Program-made: the position numbers and the translations under genes
In this document: piece by piece, positions 60,701-64,000 of the stretch
Position numbering within the stretch: the first letter of the stretch is position 1
Layout of the letters: each line of letters opens with the position of its first letter
Notes under the pieces: generated by a model
The model's database searches: none
The model's input: the letters and a program-made list of their open reading frames with translations, nothing else
What the model was told of the DNA's origin: nothing
Source of the DNA: Streptomyces cellostaticus
GTDB lineage: Bacteria > Actinomycetota > Actinomycetes > Streptomycetales > Streptomycetaceae
Assembly (NCBI RefSeq): GCF_001513965.1
Contig: NZ_KQ948021.1
Span: forward strand, 78,562-142,561
Direction: 5' to 3'
DNA length: 64,000 nucleotides

Positions 60701-62363
60701 GCTCTTCGGGCGTGGGCTGCTCTTCAGGAGTGGGGGCGCCCGGGGGCTGCGGTGCCTCCTCCAGGACGACGTGGGCGTTGGTGCCGCTGATCCCGAATGC
60801 GCTGACCCCGGCCCGGCGCACCCGGTCCCCGCCGCGCGGCCAGGCCTGTCGGGCGCTCTGCACGTGCAGGCCGCTGCCGGTCCAGTCGATGTGGTCGGTG
60901 AGGCGCTCGGCGTGCAGGGACGCCGGGATGTGCTCGTGGCCGAGCGCGAGGACGGTCTTGATGACGCCGGCGATGCCCGCGGCCGCCTGGGTGTGGCCGA
61001 TGCGGGACTTCAGGGAGCCGATGCCGAGCGGCCGGCCGGCGGGGCGGTCCGGCCCGAACACGTTCGCCAGTGCCCGGAGTTCGATCGGGTCGCCGAGCGG
61101 GGTGCCGGTGCCGTGGGCCTCGACGTGGTCCAGGTCGTGCGGGGCGAGCCGGGCCGCGTCCAGGGCGGCGCGCAACACCCGTTCCTGGGCCGGACCGTTG
61201 GGGGCGCTCAGACCCTGGCTGCGGCCGTCCTGGTTGATCGCCGAGCCCTTGACGACCGCCAGGATCCGGTCGCCGTCCCGGCGTGCGTCCGCGAGCCGCT
61301 TGAGCAGGACGAGACCGCAGCCCTCGGCCCATACGACACCGTCCGCGTCGGCGGAGAAGGGACTGCACCGCCCGGACGGGGACAGCCCGCGCAGCCTGCT
61401 GAACTCGACGTGCCCGCGCGGGGTGACCAGCAGCGTGGCCCCGCCGGCCAGGGCGAGATCGCACTCCCCGCCCGCCAGGGCGCGCGCCGCCAGGTGCAGG
61501 GCGACCAGCGAGGACGAGCAGGCGGTGTCGACGGTGACCGCGGGTCCCTGCAGGCCGAGGGTGTAGGCGATGCGTCCGGAGGCGACACTGGCCGCCGTGC
61601 CGGTGCCGACGTGCCCGTCGAGCTGGGCGAGCGAGGCGGAGGCGAGGTAGCCGCTGTCGTACAGGCCGAGGTAGACGCCGGTGGAGCTGCCGTTCAGGGA
61701 CTGCGGGAGGATTCCGGCGCGTTCCAAGGTCTCCCAGGTGGTCTGGAGGAGCAGCCGCTGCTGGGGGTCCATGGCGGCGGCCTCGCGCGGGGAGATGCCG
61801 AAGAAGGCGGCGTCGAAGCGGTCGATACCGCCTTCGAGGAAGCCGCCGCGCAGGGTGTAGGCGAAGCCGGTGGCTTCGGGGTCGGGGTCGTACAGCCCGT
61901 TCGTGTCCCAACGGCCCGCCGGGGCTTCGCAGATGGCGTCCTCGGCGGTGGTCAGCAGCCGCCACAGGGCCTCGGGGTCGTCGGCTCCGCCGGGGAAGCG
62001 GCAGGCCATGGAGATGATCGCCACGTCGTCGCCGGGGTCGCCGGTCCGGTCCACGGCGGGACTCGGCGAGGGCACCTGTGCGGGCGGCTGTGGGAAGACG
62101 GCGTCCGCGACCGCGGCGATCGTGGGGTGGTTGAAGACGAGGGACGGTTCCAGGGGGCGGCCGGTCAGTGCGCCCAGTTCGGCGGCCAGGGTCACCAACT
62201 GGCGTGATCCCAGGCCGAATTCGGCCAGCGGCCGGTCCGGGTCGACGTGGGCCTGATCGGTCCCGGCCGCCTCGGCGACAGCCGATGCCAGCCAGGCCCG
62301 GACGCCCGCGGAGGTCGTCAGGGACGGCTCGGGGGTGTGCTTCGGGGTCTCGTGCGCAGGCAT
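48732..62363 (-). CDS. Two-module type I PKS with N-terminal ACP and C-terminal condensation-FkbH domains
   Basis: A 4543-residue megasynthase. Domains in order: loading ACP (18-92, S53); KS1 (113-535, C282/H417/H457); AT1 (646-940, GHSQG S739, YASH 836-839, methylmalonyl-type); DH1 (about 1000-1290, H1038, D1204); KR1 (about 1470-1660, LDD present, Y1624); ACP1 (S1781); KS2 (1841-2265, C2010); AT2 (about 2360-2650, GHSLG S2455, atypical FASH at 2555-2558); DH2 (HxxxGxxxxP H2755, D2919); KR2 (LDD, Y3375); ACP2 (S3535); condensation domain (about 3590-4010, HHAVSD H3726-D3731); FkbH-like HAD domain (about 4030-4543, DGDETLWGG D4209/D4211, SCRALGRGVE). No ER, methyltransferase or thioesterase is seen. 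The DH1 motif has Ser in place of Pro. The chain should leave as an alpha-methylated diene on ACP2. The start ATG 62363 lies 162 bp after the AMP-ligase gene. Confidence 0.95.
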   Translation of the reverse strand: MPAHETPKHTPEPSLTTSAGVRAWLASAVAEAAGTDQAHVDPDRPLAEFGLGSRQLVTLAAELGALTGRPLEPSLVFNHPTIAAVADAVFPQPPAQVPSPSPAVDRTGDPGDDVAIISMACRFPGGADDPEALWRLLTTAEDAICEAPAGRWDTNGLYDPDPEATGFAYTLRGGFLEGGIDRFDAAFFGISPREAAAMDPQQRLLLQTTWETLERAGILPQSLNGSSTGVYLGLYDSGYLASASLAQLDGHVGTGTAASVASGRIAYTLGLQGPAVTVDTACSSSLVALHLAARALAGGECDLALAGGATLLVTPRGHVEFSRLRGLSPSGRCSPFSADADGVVWAEGCGLVLLKRLADARRDGDRILAVVKGSAINQDGRSQGLSAPNGPAQERVLRAALDAARLAPHDLDHVEAHGTGTPLGDPIELRALANVFGPDRPAGRPLGIGSLKSRIGHTQAAAGIAGVIKTVLALGHEHIPASLHAERLTDHIDWTGSGLHVQSARQAWPRGGDRVRRAGVSAFGISGTNAHVVLEEAPQPPGAPTPEEQPTPEEQPTPALFPLSARSLPSLHGQAARLLDALETRPELPLPAVAATLAHHRTHFDHRAVVQASDRARLLDALRALADGHPDPDLTAGPEQGAPAGKLAFVFPGQGSQWAGMARDLLDQDPVFADELDRCDAALRPFTEWSVAAVLRGDAGAPSPDRVDVVQPALFAVMVSLAAVWRARGVRPDAVIGHSQGEVAAACVAGALSLNDAAAVVALRSQALTGLSGTGTMALVALPHAEVEALLDGSVSVAAVNSGRATVVAGAVEPLQALLAGLEARQVFVRRLDVDYASHSAQVEPVRARILDELDGVTTCPTDIAWYSTVTAEPVTGELEAGYWYTNLRDTVRFAPTVERMLADGYRHFVELGPHPALLTALRTIGEDTGHDLTAVGSLHRDENGPACLDRAAAELHVHGRRIDWRRLVPDGDSADLPTYAWDPQRHWTEPETATGGPALFDRAAHPFLGIQLQSADETRWTFRNEWSHATADWLTDHTVFGRTVVSGTTLMELCRAALAVARPDRPADLGDLLLLSPLVLPASGTVEVSVEVVTAGAVPEITVHSRPRGHDALGWTLHATASAAEPAPPTAGHPPAWPDTAEEAWTGGTYDRLAALGLGYGPAFRAVRSAVTTVDGELLARLCLPPVAHDVADPYPVHPALLDAALHVTAAFEAAEGRALLPVAVGRCVLPRSGTGELTAQVRRTGGSATDLTLDITLWDADDLPAGRLEAVRLRAAEPADLAAGPETARHLYEVAWTAVTEDPPAAAPDLTWAVTGEPADPQVAAALGGPDCPEPGADVAVRFWPRPDEPVSGAHESAATALAELQRLIALPEDRTPARTVWVTRGAVAATDGDPVPGYAQSALWGLARSARAEHPDLGLTLLDLDDGDPAAALRAVAALGDEPELALREGKLFAPRLVRARPDHRGAAHIPTDGTVLITGGLGAVGRQIAGLFAQRGVPRLLLTARRGAEDPRTAETVSELAALGTETEVVACDVTDPAAVARVLARVGEELPLRGVVHCAGILDDGVVAELTPERLARVLRPKVDGAAHLHRLTADAPLDLFLLVSSAAGVVGNAGQGNYAAANVFLDQLAHHRRALGLPGSSVSFGAWAGEGLAAAHADLDRMARLGHRALTPDQGRDLVELTLRQGAPHLVAWALDLPRLRGSGAAHAALWRSLLPAPRSTGGEALADRLARLPEAERAERVLALVRDEVSRALGLRSAESVRPGRPLRDLGMDSVTAVELRNRIGARLGTRLPATLLFDHPTADRLAGYLLADVLGHPSRKGRRAHATAPATDEPIAVVAMACRLPGGVEDPDGLWRLVAEGRDAVGPFPAARWDVDALYDPDPDAPGKSYAREGGFLDDIESFDAGFFGITPKEAAAMDPQQRLLLETSWEALERAGIVPARLAGSTTGVYVGMFGSDYLAGSRLDQLDGYVGTGSALSVASGRLAYALGLHGPALTVDTACSSSLVATHLAAQALRLGECDLALAGGVTLMVTPQTFVEFSRLRGLSPTGRCRSFSDDADGAIWAEGAGMLVLKRLSDAERDGDEVLAVLRGTAVNQDGRSQGLSAPNGPAQQEVIRRALERSGLAPADIDHIEAHGTGTTLGDPIEAHALAQVFAASRPQDRPLYLGSLKSSIGHVQAASGVAGLIKVVQSLRHQSLPRTLHADTPSRHVEWEGSGLQLLQEPVAWPATAGRVRRAGVSAFGISGTNAHVIVEEAPAGPPAAEEELPDGKRLFVLSGRSEAGLRGQAARLARYVTADTALPDVAHTLARHRSHFEWRTALVAGDRDELLSSLKALGSGRKPVPAPREDQGGKVAFVFAGHGGQWTGMGLELLSQSEAFRTELTRIDAAVERHVGWSVLNVLRAPEEFSPLDRTEYLQPVLFAVNAALAAAWRELGVTPDAVVGHSLGEIAAAYSAGALTLDEAVTAVTGRAAAVVPLVGHGGMLAVELPPADVEDLLTPYAGRLFVGAVNSPGATAVSGEADALAALGSHLEERGIPSRVLSTPFASHTPLMEPLRAELLDRFSGIRGTRTQTPLYSSVLAEPVPGDSLDAAYWFANLRQPVRFAQTIRRMLDDGFRHFVELSPHPSLTPVIEAVAAEAGIDAAGIGSLRRGRDGHDVLLGRLGELYTAGHTPDWTALFPRGRRAALPTHAFARERHWLAPVRAASTGGSPLLGTHVQASDEPGRDLFQSEIDLTDSRFAYLTDHRVTGEVWLPGAAFLDLALEAAATVSDGDEVHLSDVRFVQPLRLDADRPVRLQLVLQPAEDGFRDFTIASAPAGERQWQRHVTGRIAGPPEPGPAAEPGLAALRERCTEQVDLPALYAGLAALGIDYGPAFRGLEDGHRDGSATAVARLTARPAAGHLLHPATLDASFHAAALPADAPDGRAFVPAGAGRVRLTGLGTPPAWVSCDLRSVDGDSALLDLRLWDDKGQLVLAADEFRLAALSPLDGALFETRWQPRPAAQEQSAEGGWLILADESGVADELADRLGDSAPHVVARRGTAYGTEGPGRYVLDPADPVQLARLLDDAFTDAPPARVVQLSALDAPPVSDDHSAEEAARLCCLTTLHLVRALAGRERPPSRATRLFVVVRGSQAAGDSTAVTHPQQALAWGFGLAVAQEHPELATTLVDLPADGGTEALWTQLWHADDERLVALRGAGRLVPRLARTRPDEGGHPAQPDGVHLITGGLGGLGRIVAERLVRRGARRLALLSRGTPDAAATAWIRGLEEQGVTVQLARADVADRPALAAALDAVRREAGPIAAVVHAAGVLDDATLVNLTDERVRRVLAPKVLGTALLTELVPEARNLILFASAAGLLGSAGQSPYSAANAFLDAWAHHLSRSGRRALSLDWGAWAGVGMVAESGTRAAETGRSGLVAFSPQDGGELFERVLATDRRQLAPIALDRDLLALDPDAARSRPLLADLVSVPAGGGDADDLVQKVFAAATEQERAEWLDTYVRTRVGEVSGGAVDVFATTALKELGLDSLMLVRLRNAFARELGVELPAADMFAAADIRGLARALGEALPERAAPAERAERAPAQDVPETELRPATRDVVRLLRSAQPDMPDAAHGVGLAVRLTTPATRESLTGILDRLAARHAALRTAVVTGADGARQLRVDRALPRPLLRWTDATDVNAAERLRLLLEPPFDLATPPLWRFELVDGDPQGQILVFGAHHAVSDLQSLLLVAAEIDAELSGTPLDAAVTNRDIDLLIEAQQGGGDGPGDDWRAAFQGSERLDLTLARPRPDTRSYRAGSVTVTVPDGLVERISAAASGLAVTPAAFCLGTLTVLLARKRERERFVLAVPVDTRIHADAHGAVGFFGVPVPFPAQAAAGERVADVLVRTDSRLRQILAKGAMFSDVLATLARQGLHRANAPLVEVYFNYVRFSGRLRNLEVLPAGAGHTDLDLMITMTPDAGTVRLDHNLDILDADTATELGEEFLRLLARTAEDATGAVRENPTAVHQAPMDGPRLALAATFALGNLPLLCEAALEDDRATVTEAPYHQVLAALQDPSGVLADPATAVGVVLLRAADLERFGPVDDRVLAELGSAYPAALKSLAERTRRPLVVGILPTARAEDRFLAWERQIAADLAELPGIAVLGPDEWTRHHPVGDRFDERTERLAHLPFTPAFQAAVALRLAEIVRALRRPAPKVIAVDGDETLWGGVAGETGPETVDLTGPRALLARRLLQWRDAGALLMLVSNNDEATVRAVLDRPDSLLKAEHFSVLSAAWDPKPGRLAEAARTLNLGPDSFLFLDDNPAEIAKMRSALPQVLSVTCPPGAELAAFIGRLWPLVPAAATAEDALRARFYTEERERDAVRAGAGFEEFLARLNLEVDIRELGEQDVERGEQLVRRTNQFTLRARSADGGDLARWRERGEVWTAAARDRFGDYGQIALLAVSADADQLDVLAWLMSCRALGRGVEERLLARLADRAEELGCAKVRLTAQRTSRNAPARRLLAALGGGDPDDERLDVVATPEDLRAFRSWEQQ

Positions 62364-62525
62364 CTGGGCAGGTGTCCTCGTGAACTCGGGCTCAGGGTGG
62401 ATTCCGCACCGGGCGAGGGGTGCGCGGTACGGCGAAAGGGAGGGGCCACGGCCCGCACCGGGGCCGCAGGGACCAAGAGGTGCCGGGCCGCCGGCTCCGA
62501 CGAGCGCACCGGCGGCGGGGGTGTT

Positions 62526-64000
62526 TCACCCCACGGCGGCCGCGGCCGTCACCAGGGAGAGGGTGCCGTCGAGGTACGCGGTCCGGGTGGCGCGGCGCTG
62601 GATCTTCCCGCTGGAGGTCTTGGGGATGCTGCCGGGCCGGACGAGGACGACGTCGCGCACGGACAGGCCGTGCACGTCGCCGACCGCGCTGCGGATCAGG
62701 TCAGTGATCTTCTCGGACTCGCCGGCCGTGTCGGGGGTGATCTCGGCGACGAGGACGGGCTGTTCGCCCTCCGCTCCGGTGTCCACGGGGAAGGCCGCGG
62801 TGCAGCCGGGGCGCAGGGCGGGATGGGTCAGTTCGGCGGTCAGCTCCAGGTCCTGCGGGTAGTGGTTGCGGCCGTCGACGACGATGAGGTCCTTCAGCCG
62901 GCCGGTGACGAACAGTTCACCGTCCCGCAGGAAGCCGAGGTCGCCGGTGCGCAGGAACCGGCCCTCGCGGCCGGTTCGCGAGCCGCGGAACGTCTGGCGG
63001 GTGGCGAGGGTGTTGCGCCAGTAGCCCTTGGCGACACTCGCCCCGCCCACCCAGATCTCGCCGGCCTCCCCCTCGGGCAGTTCCTCCAGCCGCTCGGGGT
63101 GGACGATCGCCACGCTCACGCCCGCACCGGGGCGGCCGCAGCCCACGGCGGCCGCGTCGGCCTCGCCCGCGTTCGGGGCCCCGTCGGCGGCGGCGAGCAG
63201 CGTCGGCGGGGTGTCCGGCGTGCCGCCGGTGACCATCAAGGTGGCCTCAGCCAGGCCGTAGCAGGGGTAGAGGGCCTCGCGGCGGAATCCCGCGCGGCCG
63301 AAGGTGTCGGCGAAGCGGCGCAGCGTGGCCGCGCGCACCGGTTCGGCGCCGTTGAAGGCGACCTTCCACGCGCTGAGGTCGAGGCTGTCGAGGAGGTCCG
63401 GGCCGGCGTGCTTCAGGCACAGCTCGTAGGCGAAGTTGGGGCCGCCGCTGGTGTGCGGGCGGTAGCGGCTGACGGCGGTGAGCCAGCGGGCCGGCTGCTG
63501 GAGGAAGTGCAGGGGTGAGAACAGGGTGGCGGTGGCGCCGAGGTACACCGTGTTCAGGACCGGGCCGATGAGCCCCATGTCGTGGTAGACCGGCAGCCAG
63601 CTGACGAACATCTCGTTGTCGTGCGCGGCGATCGCCTCGGGTGTGTGGCCCATGCGCTCGGTGATGACCCGCTCGTTGGCCAGCAGGTTGCCGTGGGTGA
63701 TCGCGACCCCGCGCGGGGCAGAGGTGGACCCGGAGGTGTACTGGAGGAACGCGACGGTGTCCGGGCCGAGTTCGGGTTCGCGCCAGGCGGCCGCCGCGTC
63801 GTCGGGGATGTCCTCGGTGGCGACGCGGGCGATCACGTCGAGTTCGGGCAGCTGCCCGGCCGTGCCGTCGAGCGCGGCGATCACGTCGCGCCCTCCGAGG
63901 ACGACCTTGGCGTCCGCGTCGGCCAGCAGGCGCTTCATCCGGCTCAGCGCACGGTGGTTCTGCGCGCGGCCCTGCGGGGGCACGCCCGGTACGGCGACCA
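62526..64000 (-). CDS. Fatty acyl-AMP ligase (5' end off window)
   Basis: The C-terminal ~490 residues of a FAAL/FadD32-like adenylating enzyme, reading in frame to the right edge. Motifs: FLQYTSGSTSAPRGVAITHGNLLANE (P-loop), SWLPVYHDMGLIGPVLNTVYLG, PHTSGGPNFAYELC, YGLAEATLMVTGG, and RTGDLGFLRDGELFVTGRLKDLIVVDGRNHYPQDLE. The terminal GSIPKTSSGKIQRRATRTAYLDG holds the catalytic lysine. FAALs activate fatty acids and pass them to an acyl carrier protein rather than CoA. This protein carries no ACP of its own after the ligase, so the acceptor is very likely the ACP at the start of the PKS encoded next. Stop codon TGA at 62526. Confidence 0.95.
   Translation of the reverse strand, partial: VAVPGVPPQGRAQNHRALSRMKRLLADADAKVVLGGRDVIAALDGTAGQLPELDVIARVATEDIPDDAAAAWREPELGPDTVAFLQYTSGSTSAPRGVAITHGNLLANERVITERMGHTPEAIAAHDNEMFVSWLPVYHDMGLIGPVLNTVYLGATATLFSPLHFLQQPARWLTAVSRYRPHTSGGPNFAYELCLKHAGPDLLDSLDLSAWKVAFNGAEPVRAATLRRFADTFGRAGFRREALYPCYGLAEATLMVTGGTPDTPPTLLAAADGAPNAGEADAAAVGCGRPGAGVSVAIVHPERLEELPEGEAGEIWVGGASVAKGYWRNTLATRQTFRGSRTGREGRFLRTGDLGFLRDGELFVTGRLKDLIVVDGRNHYPQDLELTAELTHPALRPGCTAAFPVDTGAEGEQPVLVAEITPDTAGESEKITDLIRSAVGDVHGLSVRDVVLVRPGSIPKTSSGKIQRRATRTAYLDGTLSLVTAAAAVG

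Noticed and set aside
56892..62207. A second long plus-strand open frame opposite the first PKS module
   Set aside because: Same artefact of third-position GC; no recognisable domain on the plus strand.

Overview
High-GC actinobacterial chromosome, almost certainly Streptomyces. The evidence is a streptophobe-family protein, a long chaplin with an LAHTG sorting signal, SPW-repeat and DUF4232 proteins, an ECF42/YCII pair, dense codon-biased genes, and many GTG starts with 4-bp overlaps. I saw no tRNA, rRNA, CRISPR array, integrase or intact insertion sequence.

Region 1 (1-7.0 kb) is a signalling and export block. It holds a DUF6777 membrane protein (cut by the window edge), a divergent streptophobe protein, and a coupled operon of an FHA/ABC half-transporter, an SH3-like protein and a soluble Ser/Thr kinase. 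Region 2 (7-24.4 kb) is metabolic: NTF2-like protein, two aldo/keto reductases, LysR regulator, Tat-exported carotenoid oxygenase, DinB/DUF664 protein, adenosine deaminase, VOC protein, BlaI/M56 pair with its operator, BASS transporter, aldehyde dehydrogenase, ECF42 sigma factor with YCII partner, acyl-CoA dehydrogenase-like protein, an HXXEE membrane protein with an odd array of duplicated gene tails, and ssuD behind a cysteine-containing leader peptide. Region 3 (24.7-41.6 kb) is cell-surface and utilisation genes: SPW protein, secreted repeat protein, an amino-acid-type permease and ROK repressor with the exo-beta-D-glucosaminidase csxA (two matching operator sites), a secreted GATase-like/CBM-like protein, GNAT enzymes, a MerR/MFS pair, the chaplin, a secreted tripeptidyl-aminopeptidase-like hydrolase and a DUF4232 protein.

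Region 4 (41.6-64 kb, all minus strand) is the most interesting part: a hybrid lipid-polyketide assembly line that runs off the right edge. Gene order is fatty acyl-AMP ligase (partial), a 4543-residue PKS (ACP; KS-AT-DH-KR-ACP; KS-AT-DH-KR-ACP; condensation domain; FkbH-like domain), a 992-residue ACP/thioester-reductase protein with an extra C-terminal domain, an alpha/beta hydrolase with a cysteine nucleophile, a second alpha/beta hydrolase, and asnB. The layout suggests that a fatty acid is activated and loaded on the first ACP, extended by two rounds to an unsaturated chain, then joined by the condensation domain to a glyceryl unit that the FkbH domain places on the last ACP, and released reductively. 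The predicted product is an O-acyl glyceraldehyde or glycerol-type lipid. This is inference from domain order; I do not recognise the cluster as a described one.
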